A stretch of 64,000 nucleotides of DNA from Microvirga arsenatis (lineage in GTDB: Bacteria; Pseudomonadota; Alphaproteobacteria; Rhizobiales; Beijerinckiaceae): NCBI RefSeq assembly GCF_009910705.1, contig NZ_JAAAXJ010000009.1:62001-126000 (forward strand), given 5' to 3'. A program made the position numbers and the translations under genes. Of this stretch, positions 25,445 to 33,138 are shown in pieces (the stretch's first letter is position 1; the number at the start of each line of letters is the position of its first letter). The notes under the pieces were generated by a model. The model saw nothing but the letters and a program-made list of their open reading frames with translations, was not told the origin of the DNA and searched no databases.

Positions 25445-25827
25445 GGAGTTTTCCTGCCCTTAATGCTTCTTGCGCGGGCGAATCCCGCTGTGGCGACAAT
25501 GTGCCAATGCTTAATTTTGGCCGCAATCCGTTTATTCGCGACACCTAAACGGTTAACGCTCGGTAACGATCAAGATCATCTGGCACATATAATTAGACTT
25601 TACTTCCAGATACACAGTGGCGCATAAAGTAAAACCATATAGTTCATATGTAAACTAATGTATTGATCCCGCCGCGCCTGCCTTTTATTAACCGCGCGCG
25701 AGGCGTGGAAATCCGGCACTTTGTGGCCTCTCGTGGCAAAACAGCAACATATTTGCGCCAGGAAAGTGCATTGTAGCGGGGCGCATTCGCGCCAATTATG
25801 CTCATGCCGCAACGAGAGGAGTGCTTG
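25445..25827. other. AT-rich divergent intergenic region
   Basis: A 383-base gap between the divergent FadL-type and FAH-family genes. Its centre (about 25570-25690) is clearly more AT-rich than its surroundings, with ATATAATTAGACTTTACTTC and CATATGTAAACTAATG. No protein or stable RNA is evident. A small hairpin GGCGC-ATTC-GCGCC lies near 25780. The AT-rich core is a likely site for promoters and nucleoid proteins. Confidence 0.5.
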
Positions 25828-26712
25828 ATGAAGCTGGTGAGATTTGGGAGCGCGGGTCAGGAGAAGCCCGGACTGGTCGATGCCGAGGGGCAGGTCCGAG
25901 ATCTGTCAGGACTCGTGCCTGACATAACGGGGGCCACGCTCTCGTCCGGGACCCTGGACCGCATCCGCCAAACCGACCCGGCCACCCTGCCCCTCGCCCC
26001 GAAGGGCCAGCGCCTGGGAGCCTGCGTCGGCCAGGTGCGCAACTTCATCGCCATCGGCCTGAACTACGCCGACCATGCCGCCGAGACGGGCGCGGCGATT
26101 CCGGCCGAGCCGATCGTCTTCAACAAGGCCCCGTCCTGCATCGTCGGGCCGAACGACGACGTGATCATCCCACGGCAGTCGCACAAGACCGACTGGGAGG
26201 TGGAGCTTGCCATCGTCATCGGCGAAAGGGCGTCCTACGTGGCGGCCAACGAGGCTCTGGAATACGTGGCCGGCTACTGCATCTGCAACGACGTCTCGGA
26301 ACGCGAGTATCAGTTGGAGCGCGGCGGCACCTGGACCAAGGGCAAGGGCTGCCCGACCTTCGGCCCGCTCGGCCCCTGGCTCGTCACGAAGGACGAGATT
26401 CCCGATCCGCAGAACCTCTCCATGTGGCTCGACGTGAACGGCGAGCGCATGCAGACCGGCTCCACCAAGACCATGATCTTCAACGTGGCGCAGATCGTGT
26501 CCTACCTGTCGCACTTCATGATCCTTGAGCCCGGGGACGTGATCACCACCGGCACCCCGCCCGGCGTCGGCATGGCCATGAAGCCGCCGCGCTACCTGAA
26601 GCCCGGCGATGTGGTGTCCCTCGGCATCGAAGGTCTCGGCGAGCAGCGCCAGCGCTTCATCGCGTTCGAGGGGAAAGGGATCGATACCAGCAAGAGCTGG
26701 AAGGGGCACTGA
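25828..26712 (+). CDS. Fumarylacetoacetate hydrolase (FAH) family protein
   Basis: A 294-residue member of the FAH superfamily. The catalytic domain begins at IAIGLNYADHAAETG; metal ligands are in DWEVELAIVIGE and YCICNDVSEREYQ, and the closing motif is GDVITTGTPPGVGMAMKPPRYLKPGD. The N-terminal 65 residues form the usual small lid. Such enzymes hydrolyse or decarboxylate 2,4-diketo acids, for example 2,4-diketo-3-deoxy sugar acids or ureidoglycolate-like compounds. The exact substrate is not evident. The start at 25828 has GAGAGGAG upstream. Confidence 0.9.
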   Translation: MKLVRFGSAGQEKPGLVDAEGQVRDLSGLVPDITGATLSSGTLDRIRQTDPATLPLAPKGQRLGACVGQVRNFIAIGLNYADHAAETGAAIPAEPIVFNKAPSCIVGPNDDVIIPRQSHKTDWEVELAIVIGERASYVAANEALEYVAGYCICNDVSEREYQLERGGTWTKGKGCPTFGPLGPWLVTKDEIPDPQNLSMWLDVNGERMQTGSTKTMIFNVAQIVSYLSHFMILEPGDVITTGTPPGVGMAMKPPRYLKPGDVVSLGIEGLGEQRQRFIAFEGKGIDTSKSWKGH

Positions 26713-26795
26713 CACCCCCAGCGTCATGGCCGGGGACCTGATCCAGGATCGGCCCGACCATCCGCGCTTTCGATCCGCCCCTATACCCCTCAGCA

Positions 26796-26895
26796 CTCAT
26801 CCTGAGGAGCAGCCGTGAGGCTGCGTCTCGAAGGAGCTTCCAGAGAGCACTGGAGCCTCCTTCGAGACGGCGCTTTCGCGCCTCCTCAGGATGAG
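26796..26895. repeat. Dispersed cloverleaf-like palindromic repeat, copy 2
   Basis: Same family as 17806-17908. Outer perfect inverted repeat CTCATCCTGAGGAG and CTCCTCAGGATGAG; inner hairpins GCAGCC/GGCTGC and GGCGC/GCGCC; central 12-bp stem GTCTCGAAGGAG with CTCCTTCGAGAC around the conserved GAGAGCACTGGAG. The left and right hairpins differ in sequence from copy 1 yet remain paired. The rest of the 340-base gap between the FAH gene and argC shows nothing else I can interpret. Confidence 0.85.
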
Positions 26896-27053
26896 GTGAG
26901 TGTGTGAGAATGGCGGGCTCACCGGCACCGGAGCTGTTTCCATTGGCATGGAATCATCTCTTTTCTTGGCGTGCCGCATTTCTTGACGGCGAACCGGATC
27001 CACTTCGCCGAAAAATGCTCTAGGCCGGTGATGACGAGCAGAGCGAGGCTTCC

Positions 27054-28022
27054 TCAGGTCAGCCCCAGCATGAGCTGGATGTTCTGCACGGCCGCGCCCG
27101 AGGCGCCCTTGCCGAGATTGTCCAGGCGGGCCACCAGCACGGCATGGTTGTAGCCGTCGTGCTGGAACACGAACAGCTCCATGCGGTCCGTGTCGTTCAG
27201 GGCTTCCGGCTCGACACGCTCGACCTTCCGGCCGTCCCGCACCGTCGGCACCACGCTCACCAGACCGCCGCCCTTGTAGCGCTCCGCCAGAGCCGCCTCG
27301 AGGTCCGCCGCCTTCGGCTTGCCCGGCAGCATGTCGAGGTGGAGCGGCACGCTCACCAGCATCCCCTGCCGGAAATTGCCCACGGAAGGAATGAAGATCG
27401 GCCGCCGGGTCAGGCCGGTATATTTCTGCAGCTCGGGCACGTGCTTGTGCTCGAAGCCGAGGCCGTACAGCTCGAAGGAAGGCGCGGTGCCGGCCTCGTA
27501 GGCCTCGATCATCGACCGCCCGCCGCCGCTGTAGCCGCTCACCGCATTCACGCTGACCGGGTAATCGGCCGGGATCAGGCCCGCATCCACGAGAGGCCGG
27601 ATGAGGGCGATGGCGCCGGTCGGGTAGCAGCCGGGATTGGCGACCCGCTCGGCCCCGGCAACTGCCTCCCGCTGCCCGGGATCGAGCTCCGCGAAGCCAT
27701 AGACCCATCCGGGGCTCACCCGGTGCGCGGTGCTGGCATCGAGGATCTTCGGCTTCCTGCCGCTCAGGCCGTCGACGAGGCTCACGGTCTCCCGGGCCGC
27801 ATCGTCATGCAGGCACAGCACCACGAGATCGACTTGCGCCAGGATCTCGCGCTTGGCGGCCGGGTCCTTGCGGCGCTCCGGATCGATGCTGCGGATCGTC
27901 ACGCCGGGAACGCCTTTCAGCCGCTCGCGGATGCCGAGGCCGGTGGTGCCCGCCTCCCCGTCGATGAAGACGGTCTTCGTCTTGAGGCCGAGATCCGCCG
28001 AGTTCTGGGTCATGGTCGTCAT
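27054..28022 (-). CDS. argC: N-acetyl-gamma-glutamyl-phosphate reductase (short type)
   Basis: A 322-residue type-2 ArgC. The N-terminal nucleotide site is [17 protein letters not shown], the catalytic cysteine is in NPGCYPTGA, and later hallmarks are [15 protein letters not shown] and [14 protein letters not shown]. It reduces N-acetylglutamyl phosphate to the semialdehyde, the third step of arginine synthesis. Placement downstream of rplM-rpsI is common in Hyphomicrobiales. The 290 bases ahead contain a separate promoter, an arginine-codon leader frame and a terminator, so expression is probably controlled by attenuation (28091-28242). The start could also be the second ATG, at 28013. Confidence 0.94.
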   Translation of the reverse strand: MTTMTQNSADLGLKTKTVFIDGEAGTTGLGIRERLKGVPGVTIRSIDPERRKDPAAKREILAQVDLVVLCLHDDAARETVSLVDGLSGRKPKILDASTAHRVSPGWVYGFAELDPGQREAVAGAERVANPGCYPTGAIALIRPLVDAGLIPADYPVSVNAVSGYSGGGRSMIEAYEAGTAPSFELYGLGFEHKHVPELQKYTGLTRRPIFIPSVGNFRQGMLVSVPLHLDMLPGKPKAADLEAALAERYKGGGLVSVVPTVRDGRKVERVEPEALNDTDRMELFVFQHDGYNHAVLVARLDNLGKGASGAAVQNIQLMLGLT

Positions 28023-28090
28023 GATCGATCCGTTTGCACCTGTGGCCGCCTGTCCTTAGGCAAAGCCGATAGCCCCGATATGGTTCTTGG

Positions 28091-28121
28091 AAAACAAAAA
28101 AGCCGCGCATCGGCGCGGCTT
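28091..28121 (-). terminator. Attenuator-type terminator in the argC leader
   Basis: Read leftward: AAGCCGCGC (28121-28113), CGAT loop, GCGCGGCTT (28108-28100), then TTTTTGTTTT to 28091. This is a strong intrinsic terminator 69 bases before the argC start codon, inside the argC leader. The 5' arm can alternatively pair with 28161-28155 (CGGCGCG with CGCGCCG at 28117-28111), which would prevent termination. Confidence 0.85.
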
Positions 28122-28144
28122 GCGGTCGGGCTCTCAGACGGCCG

Positions 28145-28207
28145 TCATCGCACGCGCGCCGGGGCGGCGGTCATTCGGCGTCGGACGGTGGAAAAGCCCT
28201 GGCTCAT
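28145..28207 (-). CDS. Arginine-rich leader peptide of argC (20 residues)
   Basis: A 20-codon frame, MSQGFSTVRRRMTAAPARVR, ends with TGA at 28147-28145. Five of 20 residues are arginine: codons 9-11 are CGA CGC CGA in a row, and codons 18 and 20 are CGC and CGA. CGA is expected to be rare in this GC-rich genome. The ATG sits where the predicted transcript begins, so the leader would be translated as a leaderless message, as described for the trp leader peptide in Sinorhizobium. A terminator and competing pairings follow, then argC. The peptide is probably a ribosome-stalling sensor of charged tRNA-Arg, not a functional protein. Confidence 0.65.
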   Translation of the reverse strand: MSQGFSTVRRRMTAAPARVR

Positions 28208-28242
28208 GAGGCGTGTATGAGGCCGTGAGGCCGCCCTGTCAA
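28207..28242 (-). promoter_or_regulatory. Promoter of the argC leader
   Basis: Read leftward: TTGACA (28242-28237, a perfect -35), a 17-base spacer, CATACA (28219-28214, weaker -10), then six bases and the ATG of the leader peptide. The expected start point coincides with the A of that ATG. Confidence 0.7.
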
Positions 28243-28263
28243 CAAGCGCGGCCGTTCGCTCAG

Positions 28264-28291
28264 AAAAAAGGGCGGCCCTGGAGCCGCCCTT
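28264..28291 (-). terminator. rpsI terminator
   Basis: Read leftward: AAGGGCGGC, TCCAGG loop, GCCGCCCTT, then a T run (28269-28264). It closes the rplM-rpsI operon just after the rpsI stop and separates it from the argC leader promoter. Its core is identical to the terminator at 33090-33117. Confidence 0.88.
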
Positions 28292-28315
28292 CCGGAACGA
28301 TGTGGCTGAAGAGCC

Positions 28316-28792
28316 TTAGCGCTTCGAAAACTGGAAGCTGCGGCGGGCCTTCTTCTTACCGTACTTCTTGCGCTCGACCACGCGCGGATCGCGGGTCAGG
28401 AAGCCTTCCTTCTTGAGCGGGCCGCGGAGCTCCGGCTCGTAGTAGGTCAGCGCCTTGGCAAGGCCGTGGCGGACCGCGCCGGCCTGGCCGGAGAGGCCGC
28501 CGCCGTTGACGTTCACCACGATGTCGTACTGGCCCTCGCGCTGAGCGATCTGGAGCGGCTGCGCCAGGATCATGCGGAGCACGGGACGGGCGAAGTAGAC
28601 CTCGACCGGACGGTCGTTGATGACGATCTTGCCGGAGCCCGGCTTGATCCAGACGCGGGCCACCGCGTCCTTGCGCTTGCCGGTGGCATAGGCGCGGCCA
28701 TAGGCATCGAGCTTCTGGACGTGCTTCGGAGCTTCCGGAGCGGCGGTCTGGGCGTTCTGGCCCAGATCGGCGAGAGACTGAAGGGTCGCCAT
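28316..28792 (-). CDS. rpsI: 30S ribosomal protein S9
   Basis: A 158-residue bS9/uS9. The core reads [41 protein letters not shown] and the invariant tail [25 protein letters not shown] (split here as [12 protein letters not shown] and QFSKR). The last arginine reaches the ribosomal P-site tRNA. The N-terminal 30-residue extension rich in Ala and Gln is usual in alphaproteobacteria. It follows rplM by three bases on the same strand. Confidence 0.97.
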   Translation of the reverse strand: MATLQSLADLGQNAQTAAPEAPKHVQKLDAYGRAYATGKRKDAVARVWIKPGSGKIVINDRPVEVYFARPVLRMILAQPLQIAQREGQYDIVVNVNGGGLSGQAGAVRHGLAKALTYYEPELRGPLKKEGFLTRDPRVVERKKYGKKKARRSFQFSKR

Positions 28793-28795
28793 GGA

Positions 28796-29260
28796 TTAGG
28801 CCCTCACGTTCTTGGCATTGAGGGCAGCCACGTCCAGCACCTCGGGCTGCTGAGCGACATGCGGATGCTCAGCGCCGCCATAGACGCGCAGGTTGCCCAT
28901 GATCTGGCGGAAAAGCGGGCCGCGGGGGAGCATGCGCTCCACGGCCTTCTCGACGACGCGCTCCGGGAAGCGGCCTTCGAGGATGAAGCGCGCGGTGCGC
29001 TCCTTGATGCCGCCCGGATAACCGGTGTGATGGTAGTACACCTTCTGCTCGCGCTTGCGGCCGGTGAACACCACCTTGTCGGCGTTGATGACGATGACGT
29101 TATCGCCGCAGTCGACGTGGGGCGTGTAGTTCGCCTTGTGCTTGCCACGCAGGCGCATGGCAACGATCGAAGCGAGGCGGCCCACAACGAGGCCCTTCGC
29201 GTCGATCAAAACCCACTTCTTTTCGACCTCGGCGGGCTTCAGCGAAGTCGTAGTCTTCAT
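28796..29260 (-). CDS. rplM: 50S ribosomal protein L13
   Basis: A 154-residue uL13. The start at 29260 ([20 protein letters not shown]) is the standard one; an open frame further upstream covers the leader. Core motifs are [53 protein letters not shown] and [19 protein letters not shown]. It is an early assembly protein of the large subunit and the first gene of the rplM-rpsI operon. In other bacteria L13 controls its own mRNA, and a GC-rich leader hairpin is present here. Confidence 0.97.
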   Translation of the reverse strand: MKTTTSLKPAEVEKKWVLIDAKGLVVGRLASIVAMRLRGKHKANYTPHVDCGDNVIVINADKVVFTGRKREQKVYYHHTGYPGGIKERTARFILEGRFPERVVEKAVERMLPRGPLFRQIMGNLRVYGGAEHPHVAQQPEVLDVAALNAKNVRA

Positions 29261-29309
29261 TGCGCTGTTTCCCGTTGGAGCCGTATGGCTCAGGTTCCGA
29301 AACGACAAA

Positions 29310-29328
29310 CCGCCGCGGGTTGCGGCGG
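29310..29328 (-). promoter_or_regulatory. GC-rich hairpin in the rplM leader
   Basis: Read leftward: CCGCCGC, AACCC loop, GCGGCGG, a perfect 7-bp all-GC stem followed by TTTGT. It lies between the predicted transcription start and the rplM start codon (50 bases before it). It could be an attenuator-like or protein-binding leader structure. Confidence 0.5.
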
Positions 29329-29339
29329 CGAGTGACGGC

Positions 29340-29368
29340 TGTTTAGTGTCTTTGCATGGTGAAGTCAA
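29340..29368 (-). promoter_or_regulatory. Sigma-70-like promoter of rplM-rpsI
   Basis: Read leftward: TTGACT (29368-29363), 17-base spacer, TAAACA (29345-29340). The predicted start is near 29333, giving a leader of about 70 bases with the hairpin at 29310-29328. The region to the right of 29400 is AT-rich and has no gene. Confidence 0.68.
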
Positions 29369-29555
29369 CATGGATCGTGCGATCCAAGAAGAGGATAAAA
29401 ACTTGTAAAATCAATATATTAACTTTGTATGGTAATAAGACACCACATATAAGGTATTTCTTTACCACACGAGTGTCTGTCATGTGATGCCGAGGCTATG
29501 CTTGGCCGCGGGAGTGAGGCACAATTGCCGAGTTGGCAGAAGAAGGGGGAACTCC

Positions 29556-30182
29556 ATGGCCGGCGAAGTGATCTTCTTCACGAACCCCATGTCGCGCGGG
29601 CGCATCGTGCGGTGGATGCTGGAGGAAACGGGCTGCCCCTACCGGGCCGAGATCCTGGGCTTCGGCCCGGACATGAAGGCGCCCGGCTACAGGGCGATCA
29701 ATCCCATGGGCAAGGTGCCGGCCATCCTGCACGAGGGAACGGTGGTCACCGAAGCGGCTGCGATCTGCGCCTATCTCGCCGACGCCTTCCCCCAGGCGAA
29801 GCTCGCTCCCCCGACCGGAGATCCGCGCCGGGGCACCTATTACCGCTGGATGTTCTTCGCGGCCGGCCCGGTGGAGGCCGCCCTGAGCAACAAGGCCCTC
29901 GGCTTCGAGGTCCCGCCCGACAGGCAGGGCATGATCGGCTACGGCTCCATCGAGGATGTGCTGAACGCCCTGGAATATGCCGTCACCCAATCCGAATACA
30001 TCGCCGGGGACCGCTTCACGGCCGCCGACGTCTATGTCGGCGCCCAGATCGGCTGGGGCATGAGGTTCGGGACCTTGGAGAAGCGCCCCGCCTTCGAGGC
30101 CTATTGGAACCGGATCGGCAACCGGCCGGCCGCAATCCGGGCGCGGGAACTCGACGATGCCCTCCTGCCGCCGAAGGGCTAG
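29556..30182 (+). CDS. Glutathione S-transferase family protein
   Basis: A 208-residue GST. The thioredoxin-like domain starts VIFFTNPMSRGRIVRWMLEE, with the glutathione-site cis-proline segment NPMGKVPAILHEGTVVTEAAAICAYL (read as GKVPAIL and TEAAAICAYL). The helical C-terminal domain contains the capping motif FTAADVYVG. It likely conjugates or reduces small electrophiles using glutathione. AAGGGGGA lies ahead of the chosen ATG; upstream in-frame starts lack a ribosome site. Its 3' end overlaps the convergent GNAT gene by four bases. Confidence 0.92.
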   Translation: MAGEVIFFTNPMSRGRIVRWMLEETGCPYRAEILGFGPDMKAPGYRAINPMGKVPAILHEGTVVTEAAAICAYLADAFPQAKLAPPTGDPRRGTYYRWMFFAAGPVEAALSNKALGFEVPPDRQGMIGYGSIEDVLNALEYAVTQSEYIAGDRFTAADVYVGAQIGWGMRFGTLEKRPAFEAYWNRIGNRPAAIRARELDDALLPPKG

Positions 30183-30667
30183 GCCAAATCGGTAGCATCA
30201 AGAGAGCGGACAAGCTCGATCTCGTCCCGAAGCGGGATGCCGTCCAAGCCGAGAAGGGGAATGGATGGCTTGATCTTGCGCGCCTCGTTCACGGCTCCAG
30301 GCCGTACCGACACGAGGCGAAACCCGCGGCGCTGATAGAAGCGTAAGGCGGCAAGGTTGTCGTTCGTCGTCGTGACCCGAAGAGCCTTGAAGCCCCTGCC
30401 TTGGAGGATCCGGACCAAAGCCTCGATCAGCGCGGTTCCCGTCCCGTGCCGGGGCGTCACGGAGTCGAGGGTGATCAGCTCGGCAAAGATGCCGTTCTCT
30501 TCCAGGACGTAGGTTGCCAATCCCTCGCCGTCCCCTGCGATCAGAGCCGGAAGAGCACCAGCGTCGAAGACTTCACCATGAACCGCGATCCGACGGCCGC
30601 CCCAGCGTTCGGTGAGAAGCCGGTCGATCCAGGCCTGATCCCCGCGCTCTTTCGCGCGCACTCTCAC
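30179..30667 (-). CDS. GNAT family N-acetyltransferase
   Basis: A 162-residue acetyltransferase. I place the start at the GTG at 30667, whose GTGA overlaps the stop of the thioesterase gene, indicating coupled translation. Motifs: WIDRLLTERWGG, then FAELITLDSVTPRHGTGTAL (acetyl-CoA loop in the RHGTGTAL form), LRVTTTNDNLAALRFYQRRG and a C-terminal IPLRDEIELV that often marks N-terminal or amino-group acetyltransferases. Substrate unknown. The arrangement with a hotdog thioesterase may be coincidental. Confidence 0.85.
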   Translation of the reverse strand: MRVRAKERGDQAWIDRLLTERWGGRRIAVHGEVFDAGALPALIAGDGEGLATYVLEENGIFAELITLDSVTPRHGTGTALIEALVRILQGRGFKALRVTTTNDNLAALRFYQRRGFRLVSVRPGAVNEARKIKPSIPLLGLDGIPLRDEIELVRSLDATDLA

Positions 30668-31101
30668 GGCCGGCTCGGAATGGAATAGGTGCCGGTCGCG
30701 TGGCAGACCATGTCGGGGCTGCCTTCCGAATAAATGGATACGTCGCCAACGGCCAGCCGCTTGCCGAGCTTCAGCAGGCGGCATTCGGCGATGAGGTCCC
30801 GCGGCTCCGGCTTTCGCAGGAAGTTGAAGTTCAGGCTCGTGGTGACCGCGAGCGCCACGGGGCCGATATGAGCCAGAATCGCCACATAGAGGGCAAGATC
30901 CGCGAGGGTCATCATGGCAGGCCCCGAGATCGTTCCTCCCGGCCGGATGTGGCGCTCGTGATAGGCCATCCGCATCCGGGCCGAGAGCGGGCCGACCTCG
31001 TCCACGAAGTAGCTGCGGCCGCCCAGGTGGATCTGGGGGAACTCCCGGTCGAGGAACGCCGTCAGCTCGTCGCGGGTCATGATGGGATGGTGGGATGCCA
31101 T
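30664..31101 (-). CDS. PaaI-like hotdog thioesterase
   Basis: A 145-residue single-hotdog protein. The core helix motif is RPGGTISGPAMMTLADLALYVAI (written in part as GGTISGPAMMTLADLALY), followed by TTSLNFNFLRKPEPRDLIAE and a closing strand. These features fit acyl-CoA thioesterases of the PaaI/YiiD type acting on medium or aromatic acyl groups. The start at 31101 (MASHHPI) is the likeliest; longer frames overlap the divergent gene. It forms a two-gene unit with the GNAT gene. Confidence 0.83.
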   Translation of the reverse strand: MASHHPIMTRDELTAFLDREFPQIHLGGRSYFVDEVGPLSARMRMAYHERHIRPGGTISGPAMMTLADLALYVAILAHIGPVALAVTTSLNFNFLRKPEPRDLIAECRLLKLGKRLAVGDVSIYSEGSPDMVCHATGTYSIPSRP

Positions 31102-31152
31102 GAATGTGCGATGCTCATTGAACTGCCCTGCCCTATCCCATACGGTGCCGCC

Positions 31153-31677
31153 ATGGACCACAGCAATTACCCGAACGATTACATCCGCGGCATCCTCAAC
31201 GGCGTGAAGACCATCGCGCTGGTCGGCGCCTCGCAGAACCCGGCGCGCCCGAGCTGGATCGTCACCAAGTACCTGCTGGAGCGGGGCTACGACGTGATCC
31301 CGATCAATCCGGGCCTCGCGGGCGGCGAGCTGCTGGGCAAGACGGTCTATGCCTCCCTCAAGGAGGTGCCCGTGCCCATCGACATGGTCGAGATCTTCCG
31401 CAACTCCGAAGCGGCCGGCCCGATCACGGACGAGGCGCTTGCCCTCGACCCGCTTCCGAAGGTGATCTGGATGCAGCTCTCGGTCCGCAACGACGAGGCC
31501 GCCGCCAAGGCCGAAGCCAGGGGCGTGAAGGTGGTGATGGACCGCTGCCCGAAGATCGAGTTCGGCCGCCTCTCCGGCGAGATTTCCTGGCAGGGCGTGA
31601 ACTCGCGCGTGCTGAGCGCGAAGAAGCCGGTTCTCTCCGGCAAGGGCTTCCAGAAGCTCAGCCTCAATCGGCCCTAA
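31153..31677 (+). CDS. CoA-binding domain protein (YccU-like)
   Basis: A 174-residue protein of the CoA-binding (Rossmann-like) family. Seen: TIALVGASQNPARPSWIVTKYL, the strand YDVIPINPGLAGGELLGK, VDMVEIFR-type segment (IDMVEIFRNSEAAG) and the conserved MDRCPKIEFGR near the C-terminus. It is a stand-alone version of the N-terminal domain of succinyl-CoA ligase-like enzymes. The role is unknown. Its start at 31153 has little ribosome signal. It lies 97 bases before metY on the same strand. Confidence 0.85.
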   Translation: MDHSNYPNDYIRGILNGVKTIALVGASQNPARPSWIVTKYLLERGYDVIPINPGLAGGELLGKTVYASLKEVPVPIDMVEIFRNSEAAGPITDEALALDPLPKVIWMQLSVRNDEAAAKAEARGVKVVMDRCPKIEFGRLSGEISWQGVNSRVLSAKKPVLSGKGFQKLSLNRP

Positions 31678-31705
31678 GTCTTAGGGAGCCGCCCTCGCAG
31701 CCTCC

Positions 31706-31740
31706 TTGACCGGAAGAACGTTTCGTTCTTTATAGAGAAC
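31706..31740 (+). promoter_or_regulatory. metY promoter with overlapping operator palindromes
   Basis: TTGACC (31706-31711), a 17-base spacer and TTTATA (31729-31734) form a promoter. Two inverted repeats overlap it: AAGAACG-TTT-CGTTCTT (31714-31730) within the spacer, and GTTCT-N6-AGAAC (31725-31740) over the -10 box. A regulator bound here would block transcription of metY. No SAM-II riboswitch motif was recognised in the short leader. Confidence 0.6.
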
Positions 31741-31774
31741 AAAACATCGTCCCGAGAGGAGAAGGGCTCCCGCC

Positions 31775-33058
31775 ATGACCGACCGTCTGCCAGGCTTCAA
31801 CACGCTCGCCATCCATGCTGGAGCGGCCCCCGATGCCGCGACCGGCGCCCGGGCGACGCCGATCTACCAGACAACGTCCTTCGTCTTCGACGACGTCGAT
31901 CACGCCGCCTCGCTCTTCGGCCTGCAGGCCTTCGGCAACATCTATTCGCGCATCGGCAACCCGACCTGCTCCGTGCTCGAGGAGCGCGTCGCCGCGCTCG
32001 AAGGCGGCACGGCTGCCCTCGCCGTCGCCTCGGGTCACGCCGCGGAGTTCCTGGTGTTCCACACCCTGCTCCAGCCGGGCGACGAGTTCATTGCGGCCAA
32101 GAAGCTCTACGGCGGCTCGATCAACCAGTTCAACCATGCCTACAAGAACTTCGGGTGGAACGTGGTCTGGGCGGATTCCGACGATCCGTCGTCCTTCGAG
32201 GCCGCCATCACGCCGCGCACCAAAGCGATCTTCGTGGAATCCATCGCCAACCCGGGCGGCGTGATCGTTGACCTGAAGGCGATCGCTGCCATCGCCAAGA
32301 AGCATCGCATCCCGTTCATCGTGGACAACACGATGGCGTCCCCCTACCTGATCCGCCCCTTCGAGCACGGCGCGGACATCATCGTCCATTCGGCCACCAA
32401 GTTCCTCGGCGGCCACGGCAACTCGGTGGGCGGCCTCATCGTGGACGGAGGCTCGTTCAACTTCGCGGGGGACGACCGCTACCCGATGCTCTCCAAGCCG
32501 CGCCCGGAATATGGCGGCATGGTGCTCGGCGAGACCTTCGGCAATTTCGGCTTTGCCATCGCCTGCCGCGTGCTCGGCCTGCGCGATCTCGGACCTGCGC
32601 TCTCCCCCTTCAACGCCTTCCTGATCCTCAACGGCATCGAGACCCTGCCGCTGCGCATGCAGCGCCACTCCGACAATGCGCTCGCGGTGGCCGAGCACCT
32701 GGCGGGCCACGGCAAGGTGTCCTGGGTGAGCTATCCGGGCCTTCGCACGGACCGCTACCATAACCTCGCCAAGCAGTACTGCCCCAAGGGCGCGGGCGCC
32801 GTGTTCACCTTCGGCCTCAAGGGTGGCTACGAGGCCGGCGTGAAGCTCGTATCGAACCTCAAGCTGTTCTCGCACCTGGCCAATATCGGCGATACCCGCT
32901 CGCTGGTGATCCACCCGGCCTCCACCACCCACCGCCAGCTCACGGACGAGCAGAAGACCCAGGCCGGAGCAGGCCCGGAGGTGGTGCGCCTGTCCATCGG
33001 CCTTGAGGACACGGAGGATCTGATCGACGACCTCAACCAGGCCCTCGACGCGGCTTGA
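31775..33058 (+). CDS. metY: O-acetylhomoserine aminocarboxypropyltransferase (sulfhydrylase)
   Basis: A 427-residue Cys/Met-metabolism PLP enzyme. Hallmarks of the MetY branch are FNTLAIHAGAAPDAATGARA, PIYQTTSFVFDD, YSRIGNPTCSVLEERVA, ALASGHAAEF-type loop (AVASGHAAEF), FVESIANPGG, VDNTMASPYLIRP, and the PLP lysine in SATKFLGGHG. It makes homocysteine from O-acetylhomoserine and sulfide for methionine synthesis. GAGAGGAGAAG precedes the start. A palindrome-rich promoter upstream suggests repression, and a strong terminator follows. Confidence 0.96.
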   Translation: MTDRLPGFNTLAIHAGAAPDAATGARATPIYQTTSFVFDDVDHAASLFGLQAFGNIYSRIGNPTCSVLEERVAALEGGTAALAVASGHAAEFLVFHTLLQPGDEFIAAKKLYGGSINQFNHAYKNFGWNVVWADSDDPSSFEAAITPRTKAIFVESIANPGGVIVDLKAIAAIAKKHRIPFIVDNTMASPYLIRPFEHGADIIVHSATKFLGGHGNSVGGLIVDGGSFNFAGDDRYPMLSKPRPEYGGMVLGETFGNFGFAIACRVLGLRDLGPALSPFNAFLILNGIETLPLRMQRHSDNALAVAEHLAGHGKVSWVSYPGLRTDRYHNLAKQYCPKGAGAVFTFGLKGGYEAGVKLVSNLKLFSHLANIGDTRSLVIHPASTTHRQLTDEQKTQAGAGPEVVRLSIGLEDTEDLIDDLNQALDAA

Positions 33059-33089
33059 GCCGCAACCGGCGCAGGTTGAACCGAACACC

Positions 33090-33117
33090 AAAAGGGCGGC
33101 CCTGGAGCCGCCCTTTT
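33090..33117. terminator. Bidirectional terminator between metY and the ParA-like gene
   Basis: AAAAGGGCGGC, CCTGGA loop, GCCGCCCTTTT, symmetric with A and T tails, between convergent genes. The core from AAGGGCGGC to GCCGCCCTT is identical to the rpsI terminator at 28268-28291. Confidence 0.9.
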
Positions 33118-33138
33118 CGATGCCGTGAGGCCGCCGGC

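Noticed and set aside
25550..25570. CtrA-like site near GGTTAACGCTCGGTAAC
   Set aside because: The spacing between half-sites is off by one and the second half-site is imperfect.
31678..31774. SAM-II riboswitch before metY
   Set aside because: The leader is short and lacks the conserved SAM-II pseudoknot sequences; only palindromic operator-like motifs are seen.
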